Part shown: piece by piece, positions 25,279 through 38,300 of the stretch
Layout: every line of letters begins with the position of its first letter
Position numbering within the stretch: the stretch's first letter is position 1
Assembly (NCBI GenBank): GCA_002105175.1
Contig: MCGE01000022.1
Span: 186,001 to 250,000 of the forward strand
Origin: Absidia repens
Lineage: Eukaryota > Mucoromycota > Mucoromycetes > Mucorales > Cunninghamellaceae
Direction of reading: 5' to 3'
DNA: 64,000 nt
Position numbers and translations under genes: made by a program
Notes under the pieces: generated by a model
Databases searched by the model: none
What the model saw: only the letters and a program-made list of their open reading frames with translations
Told to the model about the DNA's origin: nothing

Positions 25279-25917
25279 TGAGACAGTAAAAAGTTTTAAA
25301 AGGAATGGAGAAAATAGAGCAAATACAAAAATAAAAATAAAAAAATAAAAAAAAAATAAAAAATAAAAATAAAAGAAAAAGATTGAGGAAGAAAAAGAGG
25401 GGAGAAAGCCGATCATCAATCAAATAAAAAATACTTTTGAGCGGCGTTTGGTGCCATGGCCAATGACCAACGATCCATTAGCGCGCACATTGGTCTCGAC
25501 TGTTCAGTTCACAGCGGGGAATTATAACACCGAGCTCTGCGATATTGATAACCTTTTCTTTGTCATATTAATCTCGAAAATGCCGATCAGTTTGGTGTAA
25601 GAGGAGTCAAAAAGGGATCTGACAAAAAAGGATGATAAATGATGATCTTTGCCGTGCTTTTTTATTTTCAAATCAGTCATGCGATGTCAGTAAAAAGGAG
25701 AAGGCGAGTCGATCTTTTGATGGTTGTTGTTTTTGTAATAAAAATAAAAATCATAATGGAATCAGTTTGCTTTTCCTGTCGTGTAACCCTTGAGCTCGAG
25801 TTTCGGTTGAGTTTGGTGATTGTACTACAGCTGAGAAAAATGTGCAAAACGGGTAGTCCAAATAGATGGGTTGTTGATCGGCGATCGTTTTCATCGCTTT
25901 ACCCCTAATTAAAAGGG

Positions 25918-25963
<46 letters not shown>

Positions 25964-26219
25964 TGAGCCAAATAGAGTGATTCCTCATCTAGTGCCGTGT
26001 TGAAAAAGATCAAAATCCCAAAATTCCTCCATCCCCTTCATTTTTTTCCCCAGTAAGTCTGAATGACATGTTGATAGATTCAATTAACTAAAAAAACACG
26101 ACACAGAAATTAAAAATCAGACCAAATGCAGTCAAACACATACAAAAATTCAAATGTAGTCAAATGATAAAGGCAATAATAGTTGAAGGTTTTTTATTTG
26201 TTTTCAAAGACGAATAAAT
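25279..26219. promoter_or_regulatory. Upstream region of the C2H2 gene, with 44-bp A run
   Basis: It separates the C2H2 gene start from the end of the Ytp1-like gene; both lie on the minus strand. On the minus strand the first 140 bp are a T-rich leader. A 44-bp A homopolymer occupies 25918-25961. No gene seen. Confidence 0.5.
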
Positions 26220-28757
26220 TCAAAAGACACGACTATCACTAATACCAAATTCACTGGAGTCACATTGGGGTCGGCCACGACCATCAGATCCACTGGAGAT
26301 TGATAATGCGTCTTCTTCTAGTTGGTGTTCGTCCGCCTGGAGAGTATACCCATTTTTTGTTGTTGTTGCTGGGGCCGCCTGCGGCCGTTTTGATTTCTTC
26401 CATTGACGTTCCTTTCGTTTGCCGCTTTCAGTCCTGTAAACAGTCCATGACTGGTTCGAGTGGCTACCATCGTCACCATCACCATCTAGTGATTGCTGTT
26501 GCCGAGAGGGACCCGAAGTCGATGCGAGAGAAATACTGGTAGAAGCTGGCATGCGCGGAGGTGATGAAGCCAATAATGACGATGAGCTGGATCGCCATGA
26601 CCGTCGTTGAAGTGTAGGAGATGATAATGCTTGCTGCTGTAATTTTTGGTGATCATTGATGCTGTCCTTCATTGTTGGGCAGTGTTGTTCTAATGAGATT
26701 CCATTGATTGGAGAAGAAGCATAAAAATCGCCGCATATTGAAACTTCGTCAGGTAAGATGCCGCCGACTCCAATAGAACTCGATGTGGAAGATGTTCGAA
26801 TGGCTCTGATATTGTCCTGGTTGTTGTTTTGCATGCTGGTAGAAATCAGTAATGATCTTCGTTTTGCTCGATATTGGCTGGGGCGCATGGGTGGCGATGA
26901 GACTGTTGTTGATCCAGTGCCGCAGGAATTCGATAAAGGAGGTGCTGGTTTTGTGCAAGATGCCGACGGAGTCGAGTTAAGCATGGTTTGCTGCTGTTGT
27001 GTTGTTTGAGATGTCGAGGATGTAGATGATGGCGAAGGGGTCATTGTTGATGCCATGTGGTAGGTATCGTAGTAGTTACACGGTGGTGATGGTGGTTTCG
27101 TAGAAGATATGGGTAATTCACTGTAGCCAGCAGTGGTAGCATCTAAATAGTCCAAGTCAGTGGGAGTTGTGGAAGACTTGTAGAGAGAGCATAGAGCCAG
27201 TAAATACGCGGTCCATAAGAAAGAGGTAGCCAGTAAAACATTAACATAGGTAGATGGATCACTGATATAATAGCGCATTGTTTCCACCCAGTCCGCAATT
27301 GTACCAATACAAAGAAATCCCCCTGAGATTGCCATAAAGCATGAGAGTATACTACAGACCATCGTGATTGAAGCATAAATAGATTGATGTTTGCACGATA
27401 TCGTTGGAGTTGGTGCCACATTCATCCCAGTAAGTTGTCTATATGTCAACTCGTAATCGTTTTCTCGTCGTTTTCCGATGTCAAGGTCGTCCACACAGGT
27501 TTCTTCGTCGCCATCGATATCATCACAACTTCCATCGCTGCCACCAGAAGCCCTTGAATAAAGTCGAGGCAAATTATCAGCTACTGATTTCCGAAACATA
27601 ATTTGTATAAATCTTGCCACGCTACCAATAATAAGAATATAGCCCAATGTTGTATGAAGTTCATATGCATAATCATCGTCGTTGGAATAACTCGATAGAA
27701 TGCCTACTTGGATAAAAATACAAATAAAAATAAAAATTGTTAGAGAAGGAACGTGTCATTTCTTCAGCAGCACGATAGTTTGTTGGTCGAATTTACCTTT
27801 TCCAGTAAGACAAATGATGATACTATTGATGATATTCCTTTTTTGTAATATAGGCACCCAGGATTGCGATGTAACAGCCAAAGATAATATTCCACCTGTG
27901 GTCCAAAGAAGTCCAAGGTTGATGGCTTTCCACGAAGATCCCAGGACAGGTGTATCTACGTAATAGATTGAGAGAGTAGAACAAATATTAGCCTTCGGTG
28001 TGTTCCCTTTGTTTTTATTTTTTATTTTTTTTTAGAGCAATTTGCGTAAAGACTTACCCCACCACATAAACGATAGGAAACCCCAAGACGTAAGTACCAT
28101 AGCTTCATAATATTCCACATTGGAGTTACCTTGCAGGCTAATGATATTGACCAAATGCATAAATGCCAACGAGCCATAGAGAACAAATCCTGTACCCATT
28201 GCAAGCGGTAGCCAATATTGATTTATTGATCCACTGGTAGAAGTAAACACAAAAACACTAAACACAAGGTAAAAGTAGCCCAAGTAGAGAGTGACACATT
28301 TGACATACACCTTGACCACTTCAGGAACATAAATCCTAGAAAAAAGTAACGAGATTGTAGGTGATCGCTGCTCTTTAGGGAGTTGCTGAGGACGATGAAG
28401 TGAGTGGAAGATGTTTTTCGGCTGGTGCAGTCTTGGGAATCTAGAGCTGATGTATTCCAGAGTTAAATCAAGAGATGTGAGCAAAAGAAGGCTGAGCTTT
28501 AAAGCAAAATGGAGGATGGTGTCGGATGAAGTAGTTGTTGGTGAATATTGTATAACGAAGCCAATAAAAGTCAACAGGACCGTAAGGGTAAGAGCGAGTA
28601 AATATCGTTTATGTGAAGATGGAAACGATTGTTGTGTAGCAGCGTATGGATAGCAGATGAGAAAGGCGAATGACATTGTCAGGAAGTGTATAACGATGAC
28701 GGTATGCCGAAATGGAGCGGATTGAGGAAATGAGTTGCCAATAACTGAGATATCCAT
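26220..28757 (-). CDS. Ytp1-like multi-pass membrane protein
   Basis: Exons 28757-28058, 27955-27797 and 27703-26220 give 780 residues. About ten hydrophobic helices are visible: six in exon 1 (for example HTVIVIHFLTMSFAFLICYP and WLPLAMGTGFVLYGSLAFMH), two in exon 2 and three in the first half of exon 3 (up to VNVLLATSFLWTAYLLALCS). The last 300 residues are hydrophilic, rich in Ser, Thr, Pro and Gln, with a basic patch KKSKRPQ. Helix spacing and the Glu-Trp-rich loops (VEYYEAMVLTSWG, DWVETMRYYIS) resemble fungal Ytp1/DUF2427 proteins, whose function is poorly known and which are placed in internal membranes. The ATG at 28757 is preferred because the upstream frame extension has no ATG. The gene lies 340 bp downstream of the Rieske gene on the same strand. 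The family call is by resemblance only. Confidence 0.7.
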
Positions 28758-29097
28758 TGTGTGTGTATGTGTATATAAAAGGATATAAAACAAGTAAGGT
28801 TAAAAACGGTATAAGATAAATAAGATACAGTAAACTACAAGACTAGCATCAAAACACGAGTACAAAATATAAAAATAATAATAATAATATAAAGGGAAGA
28901 AAAGAGGGGAGGGTTGAAATCGCCAAAATATTTTATTTTTTTTGATTTTTTTGTGTCCCACCAATTGAATGAAGCAAAGGGGGGATGGGGAGGGGAAACA
29001 AAAAAAAAATCCCATCAAAGAATCAAGATCAGCAATCAAATAATGAAGATAATAAATAATAAAACATGCATTTTTTTTATTTGTAAAGAAGTATAAT
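28758..29097. other. Spacer between Rieske and Ytp1-like genes
   Basis: AT-rich; it must contain the Rieske 3' end and the promoter of the next gene on the minus strand. A CA/TG-rich stretch abuts the Ytp1-like start. No gene seen. Confidence 0.5.
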
Positions 29098-30111
29098 CTA
29101 GCCAATAATAAGCTTGTCTTCTTGGAAATTGTACTCTAATACAAATGAAAAATGAAAAGAATGTTTAGTGAAAAATAAAACATAATTGGAAACAATAATA
29201 TATTAATAACTTACCAGGGATTTCAAGATTAAGTGGAGCAGGACCCTTGCGGATGCGTCCTGAAATATCATAATGGGAACCGTGGCATGGACAATACCAG
29301 CCTCCATAATCCCCAGCTTCACCAATTGGAACACACCCCCTAGAAAAAACAAAAAAGAAAAATATCATTCTACTTGATCCATGTCTATGAAAAAATCCAT
29401 TACTTACAAGTGAGTACAGACACCAAGCATGACCAACCATTCAGGCTGTTTGACGCGCTCAGCATCCTGTTGAGGATCACGCAATTCTTGGACGTTGACA
29501 GTGTTGGCTTCAGCAATTTCATCCCGAGTACGGTGACGGATGAAGACAGGCTTACCACGCCATTTGATGGTCACATTCTTTCCTTCAGGGATAGATGCCA
29601 AATCGACTTCGGCCTTGGCCAAAGCTAACACATCAGCCGACGCCGACATATTGGCCAAAAAATCACTAACGGTAGCTTGAGCACCAGCTGCAGATACCAG
29701 AGCGGTAGTGCCAACCATCATATAAGCAAAGGAACGACTAGCATCAGCACTTGAGTTTTCTTTCTTGTACTTTGAGAAATCCGGGACGTTAGTGGTGTGG
29801 TTGCGACGTAATGAGAAGGCTTGACTTGGGGAAGCTATGATTATAAAAAAAAACAGTACAGAAGTTAGCTTGAATAATTCCTTACTATTTATATTTATCG
29901 TATTACCATTGACATAAGAGTTGTTGATTAAGCTGCCAGTGGATCGTTGTTTGACAGAACTGTTTGATTTTGTGACATGGGTGGAAGGATGTTCATCGTC
30001 ATGATTGGAGGAGACGTGGAAGATGTGTCTGAGAGCTGAACTAGAGGCAGGAAGGTTGTTGTAAGAACGATTGGTTATATTAGATGCAATGGAGCGAGTC
30101 AAAGAAGCCAT
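29098..30111 (-). CDS. RIP1: Rieske iron-sulfur subunit of cytochrome bc1 complex
   Basis: Exons 30111-29907, 29834-29408, 29339-29215 and 29135-29098 give 264 residues. This subunit carries the 2Fe-2S centre that accepts electrons from ubiquinol in respiratory complex III of the mitochondrial inner membrane. Cluster ligands are intact: CTHLGC (Cys 208, His 210, disulfide Cys 213) and CPCHGSH (Cys 227, disulfide Cys 229, His 230). The final residues, [12 protein letters not shown], are the usual family ending. The N-terminus is basic and Ser-rich, fitting a mitochondrial presequence, and the single membrane helix lies at about residues 103-125 ([19 protein letters not shown]). The length is somewhat above most fungal orthologues because of the presequence. 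The second intron interrupts the CTHL motif and the last exon encodes only about 12 residues. Confidence 0.97.
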
Positions 30112-31059
30112 GGTATACTGATAGAAGGAGAGTGGGGAGAGTGAGGAATGGATTCTTGAACAGAGAAAGGAAAAAGGGGGTTATTCCTTTATACTATATT
30201 GACACCGACCGGGAGGGGGGGGGAGGGAATGGGCTTGTTTTAGCACACCGAACGAGCGGGGATTGAAAACGTTTAGAAAGGGCTCGTAGAAAAACAGCGA
30301 CTGCAGCATTATTTGTGCCGAAGTCACCCTGACTCCAACACAGGATTATATATATATATATATGTATGTTAAACCATGTGCTATTTCTATTGGTCGAGGG
30401 ATGTATGTACTATTAGTCTCGACAGTCTTACTGAAAAAAAAAAGCATCCATCGAAATATACAATACGATTTTTGACACTGATTTACTCAAATCTAATTTT
30501 ATCTCTGAGTTCAATATATATATACCACCTTATGGAATTGTGCTTAACATACTGTGGGTTACTTCGGACCAAGCCAGCCTATTAGACCCTTTGTTTTCAA
30601 AAGTGTCCAATATTTGCCACTTCATATTGAATGTGATCTATTTGGATGCATTTCCCGAGTTGTTGATTTGAGGCTGCCACGAGCGTACCATGCTTTACCA
30701 ATATCTTCAATCAATCTATGGATCTATGATATATGTGGGATGCTTTATTTTGTTCTTGTCTCGTGACTGCATAGTACTGCTATTGACGAGGTGCCAACAA
30801 TCACACAAAGTCACATTGTTCTGATAAGGCACTGGTACTATTTCTAGTAGAGACTCACAACAACGATATCAATGGGAAAACAAAATCGCAACGTTACTGT
30901 GGGTAATATCGTTATTCAGAGGTGTACAGACGTGCTATGTCTAGAAATACAGTGGCCTTCTTGAACCTTAACTCGCGTTGTTATTCTTCGGATTGAAATA
31001 GGTTGGCGAAAAAAATTAGAGGAATTGTCAGACTGCAGTTTTTCGAACAGGGACAAAAT

Positions 31060-31145
31060 AATTTTCAAATACCGACCACGTGGTAATTTTTTTTGTTTTT
31101 TACTCCTTTTTTTTCCCTCTCTCTTTCTTTTCCTTTTCCTTTTTT

Positions 31146-31177
<32 letters not shown>

Positions 31178-31830
31178 CTCCATCATTCAACTTCTATGGA
31201 GTTATGGTAATCTTAGATTAACGTCAGGACTAGTTTAGAAGGGTTTTCAGATCAGTGATTACAAGATGCATGGGAAACATTTTCATTTTGAATTCAGGAT
31301 TCAGGACCCCACCATTAGTTGATTTTTTGGGACCCTCCATTAGCTTAATTTAGTCCTAGTTTGTATTTACATTTGAATAAAATATGTTGCTTTTTACTTG
31401 CTTCAATGAAAACTGTCCCGTTAGTCACTCTCAAGTTTGTACAATAGATCTCTTTTTTACTACCATTACCCTTTTTTAATAGAGTAGACCGTTGTAGTCC
31501 TTCAATAACAGATATCCATTTTATCTTTCTCATGACTTATATAGTGTACTAGATTTTTTTTAAAAGTCTTTCCTTTAAATCAATATTAACCATTCCTCTG
31601 GTTTCGCATCAGTCACCCATGTGTTACCTCCGCTAAAAATCAAATGTTATAATGAACATGGCGCTTTTAGTGTATCGTTTATCTAACAAGCTTCATTGAA
31701 CTATACCTTTTTATCAACCCATTATCTGAAATATATGATATTGAACAATGCCACTGCGGTAACTGTTTTCTGAGTTGTCCAACCAAGCATTTCTAGTCCA
31801 CTCACTATCTCTACAAATTCCTTCAGAGCC
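31060..31830 (+). repeat. Dispersed repeat family 1, copy B
   Basis: It begins with the end motif TTTTCAAATACCGACCACGT. It then has TCAACTTCTATGGAGTTATG, the core GATTACAAGATGCATGGGAA with CATTTTGAATTCAGGATTC, CTCCATTAGCTTAATTTAG, and TGAATAAAATATGTTGCTTT followed by TTACTTGCTTCAATGAAAAC, the last nearly identical to copy A. Non-coding. Confidence 0.65.
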
Positions 31831-32143
31831 TACAACTTTTTTCTTTTTGAATTTGGGAATGCAAAGTGGGTGTACCCCGATTATTAACCTGCCCGTCTTA
31901 ATGTTCCACACTCACTCAAAATGCGTCATGCTGCACAGTTGTCACATATTATTTCTAAGCTAGACGACCCCCCAACTATCATGAACTGAATAGTTTACAT
32001 TCCACACCCTACATCACCCTATATCAGATACAGTTGATGCGCAATTCAATCAATTCAGCAACTTTTCTTTTCTAAAAATCATCATATCCGTCACATTTTA
32101 CAGATCAATTCTACCCCGGTCTGTGTATGATAGTACATTTATC

Positions 32144-32146
<3 letters not shown>

Positions 32147-32197
<51 letters not shown>
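32147..32197 (+). repeat. 51-bp A homopolymer
   Basis: Uninterrupted run of A, the longest in the window, about 150 bp beyond the asparaginase stop codon. Confidence 0.95.
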
Positions 32198-32199
<2 letters not shown>

Positions 32200-32347
32200 A
32201 ACATAAAAAGACGTCATTTTGTTTCTATCGTATGCAAGTCAAAAATATCGTTTATTCCGGGGAAATAATATGATAATAATTCTAATAAACAACAGAATAA
32301 CAGGTGTAATGGGACAATAAATAATAATCTAGAACGTGCATATATAT

Positions 32348-35137
32348 CTAACCATCTATCTTATAAAGTCTATTATGTATCAGTCGTTCCATTTCATGTA
32401 TTCTATCCGCAGTCAACCCATGTCTTGAACAGCTAAGCGGTGTACCCAAGACAGAAGTCATTTCTTTTGGTGATGATGCTTGAACCTGCAGTTGCTGTTT
32501 TAGAAGATCCAATTTGTCCTGTATGGTGGAGTTCCAACGGTCTACCAGTGTAAGATCCAAATCCAATTGACCGAGCAGCACCTTGAGCACCATCAACTTC
32601 CCACCCAGCACAGCGACGTCCACAGCTCGCCGTTGTTCAATCGGTTCTGCCCAATTCACCCACCAACCAGATTCCAAAGCCAGTTTAATCAGTTTGATAT
32701 CGCCTTCACACACAGCCTTCATCCACGTATAACCAAAGTCGTCCATTTCTGACTCAGCTAAATGTGCCCCTGCACGGCATAGCATGCGCACCACTTCGGA
32801 TCGTTTCCAAATCAGGGCTTCATATAAAGGAGTGTGTCCTGAGCGATCACGAACATGTATTACCGCACCATGTTTCAGCAAGAATTCTACTATTTCTGTA
32901 TGTCCTTCACGACTGGCCACATGCAACGGCACACGACCATCATAATCCACGCAATTCACATTCAGATGATCACCCATGCTTTCGTGCAAACGATTCATGC
33001 CTTCCATATCATTGGTACCTGCCGCAGAGCAAAGAAGGACAGGACCGAGAGAGCGTTCGGCTATTTGTTGATCTTGATGAGAGATAGTCAGGTCAGGTGG
33101 TGCAGAGTAAGGGTTGTCATTTCCAACATTGCTGATATTCCCATCGCCATGATGTTGCTGTTTCGCTGTCCATTTATTTTGTGCTATCCAAGACATGATG
33201 ATTTCCACGAGCGCATGAGTGCGGTTTGTTGAAGCGCTAAACTTGGTCTGAGGAGTTCGTACCGTTAATTCACCACGAAGATTCTTGGTCATCAATAGCC
33301 GCACCTTTACAGGGTTATCAGGAAAGCGACCCAATAAGTACGAGAGTTTTGTCAAAGCACATTCAGGAGTCATGTCGGCACCAGCGACGACACCCACCTT
33401 CGCTAATTGTTTGCCAGTAGCATAGACATCGGTCACCAATCCCTTTCGACACTGTGTACAATTGACAATCACAACACCACGGTCACTGGCTTCCTTGAGA
33501 GCTTCCAATAAGTCTGGTCTTGCCGGTGCATTCCCTGCCCCATACGTTTCTAAGACAACACCTTGAGTTGGTGCCGCTAACATCATTTTGACTGTTGTTT
33601 TGTTGATTCCAGGGAAGAGTCGCAAAGTTGCCACGTTTGGGTTCAGTTCAGTACTAGCCGAAAATTTACTGATGTGAGTGGGTCGAAGTACTAATGGCCA
33701 TCGTACATCTAATGAAACAAAAAAAAAAAAAAATAATCAATTATCCAATATAGCGAAAAGAAAAGACGCCCCCGCCTAGCTTACTAATATCAATACCAAC
33801 GTCTACCAATGACGGTAAATTTGGAGAATCAAAGGCTTCAAAATCCACGGCACTGATTTTACTGGTTCGATTCCCACGGTATAGCTTCTTTCCAAAATAC
33901 AAACTGACTTCAGGGATGACAAAGTGGCCAGCAATCGTCAAAGCCCCCAAAAGATTTTCCACTGCATCGTTTCGAACTTCAGTCAAAGGGACCTGAGACC
34001 CAGTAATGATCACAGTTTTTCTATGCGCATAAAAAAACAGAAAAGGCGATCAGACTGATATATTGAAACAAATATTCAACGGTATCAATATCCTTACCCA
34101 AGTTCTTCTAGCATGAAACTAAGCGCACTGGCAGTGTAGGCCATAGTGTCTGTTCCATGAAGGACAATGAAGGCATCAAAGTATTCATAATTGACTTCAA
34201 TATCCCTGGCAATTCGGACCCAATCTGAAATAGACAAAGATAGTATCAAGTTGAGTATGATAAGAAGAACGAGAAGTAACGTTTCGATAAAAGATTACCT
34301 TCCATAGTCATGTTGCAGGAGTCTAATAAAGGATCATATTCAAGAATGGAGTACCTATACAAAAGATCATACGAATTAGCTCTTATATTTCAAGTCGATA
34401 ATCAATGATATTTATATATCTACCTGATACGTTTACCATATAAGCTGATAGGTGTGATCAAACTAGGCAATTGTTGAATAAGCAATTCTTCTTTTTGAGC
34501 CGTTATTGATGATGATTCTGTTGTCCGTTCGCGTGTAATGGATCTTACAGTGTTCGTGACTTGACCAAAGGCTGTTGCAATGTTTGGAGAAGAAGGAGGT
34601 TGTGGTGAGGCAGTAGCGGAGGTATCGGAGCGTAAGCGTTCAGATTGAAGACTATCTAGACTCTCGGCGGACGAGCTTCGGGTCATTGTGCTGTGACCAT
34701 AAGGATTCCGGGGATCATGAAATCTTTGAACTTGAGAGAATGACTTGGCCAAATAATTGGGTAACTGGAGTATACAACAAGTTTTAAAAAAAAAAACCCC
34801 CCTAAATGAGTATCAATATGTCAAGTACTTCAATTTACAACTACTGCAAAAACTTACTGGGATATAACCATGGGCCGGTGTATGCTGCATACCGATGGTA
34901 CCACCAGTATATATAACAAGCACTCGAGATATATCTATAAAGATTAGAGGAGGGAAATGACAGGTCAGTCCAGTTATTGGGTGCATCGTCCTTGTAAACC
35001 TTACCAGGCGCCAGCATGTCATGTCGGTCAGCGGTCAATTGATGACCGACAGCAGCATTGTCATAAATCAAATCTTTGCCTAATGTATCATATTTTTTGT
35101 GAAGACCTGTTGGTAATTGGGGAGATGGTGATAGCAT
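32348..35137 (-). CDS. Cytosolic type I L-asparaginase with ankyrin repeats
   Basis: Exons 35137-35005, 34934-34858, 34764-34424, 34354-34299, 34224-34098, 34020-33785 and 33708-32348 give 776 residues. The enzyme family hydrolyses L-asparagine to aspartate and ammonia. Catalytic motifs are intact: IYTGGTIGM (about 52-60, nucleophile Thr) and LHGTDTMAYTAS (about 224-235, second Thr and Asp); KTVIITGSQVPL follows. The asparaginase region ends near residue 500. Residues about 545-730 carry ankyrin repeats (VPLHVASREGHTEIVEFLLKHG and TPLYEALIWKRSEVVRMLCRAG are clear). This arrangement resembles animal ASPG (asparaginase plus ankyrin). Exon 3 inserts about 85 disordered, Ser/Thr-rich residues (from HDPRNPYGHS to TTESSS) between the first and second catalytic motifs. 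No signal peptide is seen, so a cytosolic site is likely. Confidence 0.93.
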
Positions 35138-35336
35138 AATAAATTTAATTTATGTATACAAGAAAAAAGAAAACGAAAAAAAAAAGATACAAAAAAAAGG
35201 GGAAGTTTTTTTATTGTTTCACAATTTTCCCAGTTCCCACGACATTGACCAATCATATTTCATTTTGAATTTTATTTCGTTTATGATTCAACATCAAATC
35301 CAACCAATATTCAATTTGTGATATATAAAATCTAAT

Positions 35337-38300
35337 CTAATCTTTGTTTGTGAATACTAATCTAAACATATTGTATGTAAAATTCTTCAATTCTAAGTTA
35401 CTAGCATCATTGGGTTTTAATACTAAATCCATGTCCTTGAGCCAATTGTCAAATGCAGAAAGGCCATCTGATGATCTGTTGGTGCTCGTATGATTTCGTA
35501 CATCTTCTGTTATCAATTGATTGGCTTCAGCTGTGTCGGTGCTAGTTCCTTCGGTAGTTGTAGTCCCATCTTTAGGTTCGATAGAAGTGGTAATTTCAAG
35601 TCCTTCGTCAGTCGGGGTAGTAGCTAGATTTCCATCGGTGGCTCCAGTCCCATTTTCATCACCATCCACAGTACGATATTCATTCAAGAGCAGTTTTTTG
35701 TGAATTGTGTAAAAGGTTGTTGTTGCGGTAGGCGCTGTTGGTGCCTTCCTCTTCTTCCCGGTCTTCTTTTCACTCCGCTGTTCCAGTGCAGTGACAATAG
35801 GATGTTGGCGAATTTGAGAAATTATGGTGGATAATATCAGTTTCAATAGTGGGTCCCCAAGGTCTAAGTTAAATAAATAAGTAAAAAGAACATATCAGTA
35901 AACCGGACCTACTCTTTTTTTTTTATTGACATCTTACCTGATTTTGTTCCATTTCCAGTAAATTGAAGAGCTTCGCTGAATGAAGGTAGTAAAGCCGTGG
36001 TATCAACTACAGGTTTTTTAGATTTCCTTGGTCTGCCTCGTTTAGCAACAGGCGGTACATTGGCGCTATTGTTTGTCGCTATCACGTTAGATGAAGGTGT
36101 CGATTCTACAGTATTGGAGGTTTGTGGTAAAGCAAGGGTTGCGTGTTCATGTGTCGGTGTGTCTGTTGGTGCGGATTCGCGGGGCGTCTCCGGTGGTACG
36201 TCAAAGACAGCTGAAGAATGTAATGGTTCGTTGATTGAGTTTTGTTTTTCGGCGGCAAATGACAATGGTGTTTGTTGTTCAACGAATTGGCATGTCATTG
36301 ATGACTGATGGTTGTTGTTACTATTCCTGTTCACTGATTGTTCAATAGATTGGGCCATAGCGTCGTTGGATCCTTCTATGTGCTGTTGTTGGGGTGAAAA
36401 TGTAGGTGCGATGTTGGAGAGAGTAGGAATACCATGTGCTGATTGAGATGAAGTGTCAGTATAACCATTTGTTGGCGGTTGCATAATATGAATCCCAGTA
36501 TCCGAAGAATGCGCTTCAGTTTCCACTTTCATTTCGGTATCCAATGGTTCCTGGTTTTGTCCTTGATTACCATTGTTCCCTTGATCCACTATCAGAATGG
36601 GTTCTTCCATGTTTGTAAACACCTTGTAGTCATCACCAAGCAAAGTTGCCCAACCAGTAAGTTTTTCAATAGTTTCATCATAAGTGGCTGATTTTTTGAG
36701 TTTCGTTCGTAGGTACTTCAGCTGAGCAATAGAATCATCGTCTTGGTCTTCCGAGTTGGTTTCGCCGCCAATTGTGGATTGTTCTTTTGATAGACGTTTT
36801 ACATGCCGATGTTCTGCAACAATATGATCCAATAGTTGATAGACCTGTTCCTTCAATCTAGCGTCCTATCCATTATTAAAATAAGGAGGGTAAATGATGA
36901 GTATATGATATATCGTTACGCTACTTTGTCCATCACCCAACATACTTCCACATTCATCTTCTGTTTTTCTTTTTCGGCTAGCTCTTCTTGCTCTTTTCGA
37001 TCTTGTTCCCTTTTCAATTCTTCGTATTCCCATTGAGCACGTTCCAATTCTTCCAATTGTCGTCGCCGATCATCTTCTTCAGACTATATTTGAGAGTAAA
37101 AATAATTAGACCCACAAGCATAATATCAGGATGTAAATAATACGCTATAAATAAATCAAACATACCTTGACCTCAATACGTCGACTTCTTTTCTTCGGTA
37201 ACATGTCGAATTTCTTTGCCCTTTCCAATTTGGCTTCTTCACGTAGTTTCGCCGCTTTTCTGCTTTCGAATTTCTGAATGACCACCGCCCCATGTTCAGA
37301 TAGCTCCTGAGCCAGAGACCGTTCCAATGCTTTAGATGAGCTGAGAGAGAATTTGTCCATCCAGGATTGCCACTCATCCTGCGTTGTAGCAATCTATGAA
37401 AGTATGCCCATCACACATACACACACCCAAAAAAAAAAAAAAACAGAAAAAAAAATATATTTAAAATCAAAACGATTCAATTCAAGTCCCATAATAAATC
37501 AATGCTTACGAGTTCAAATGTGTAGTCTGTTTCCTTTTTCTTGGAGAAAATGCAATTTCCCTGTACAATCGAGAATCTAATATACAAGAAAATCAGATTA
37601 CCCAAATGGTAATAGATATATTTATATATATATATATATTGCTTTTCATTTTCTCTTACCTCCAACTACATAATAGGACCATCCAGCAGTGTCTTTGCCT
37701 ATTGAGTAAGCACGCTATGAAAAAGGAAAATAAAAGTTACTTTTGAATTACCTTTTACCTTGAGCAATACAGACTTACCATTTCTTCAGGTTGCAGGTTA
37801 TTTTTCCATTGTAACGCCGTACCTGTTTCAAAGACGTTGTCCACCAATTCCTTCAATATACAAATCTTATCAAGCAAAGACAATGTGGCAAAATCAATTT
37901 TATCGGGATATCGACCTAGGATTTCCTGGACATCTTCTTCAACAGAGTGGTGGAACATGTACTTGTAGATATATTCTGGATAGTTGCTGTCACTACATAC
38001 ATACATACACACAAAAAAGAAAAAAAATACGTGAGTTATTATATTCTAGTTTCGAAGACATCATATTGCTCTACTTACGTGATAGTTTTGCGCTTGTTAT
38101 CGTTATACAAACTCACTAAAAGAGGGACAAGAAGTTTGGCTAAAGATTGATATTGTTGACGCCCATTCTCCGAACCAATGGAATCCACTACACTTGATTC
38201 ACGAGAAGAAGGAGCGTTGTTTTGGCTGCTGGTGTAGTTGTCATCGGTTTGGTCGCTCTGTTGGGTTGATAATAAACTTTCGTTATTTTCGTTGGGTCGG

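Larger units (their letters stand above)
30112..32347. other. 2.2-kb spacer with family-1 repeat and 51-bp A run
   Basis: The first few hundred bases are the Rieske promoter. A TA run lies near 30348-30362. Family-1 copy B covers about 31060-31830, with an internal T/C-rich tract including 30 consecutive T (31148-31177). An uninterrupted 51-bp A run occupies 32147-32197. No gene seen. Confidence 0.55.

Noticed and set aside
25279..25419. Phe/Tyr-rich 47-residue N-terminal extension of the C2H2 protein that looks like a membrane helix
   Set aside because: It is translation of T-rich leader DNA of the kind seen before other starts here; a nuclear zinc-finger protein is not expected to carry it.
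28914..29096. Plus-strand frame opposite the Rieske/Ytp1 spacer
   Set aside because: Lys/Ile-rich translation of AT-rich spacer with no domain and no conserved features.
31025..31210. Open frame rich in Phe/Leu
   Set aside because: Made by the T-rich tract of repeat copy B, including a 30-bp T run.
33860..33885. GGTTCGATTCCC, resembling a tRNA B box
   Set aside because: It lies inside asparaginase exon 6; no matching A box or cloverleaf can be drawn around it.
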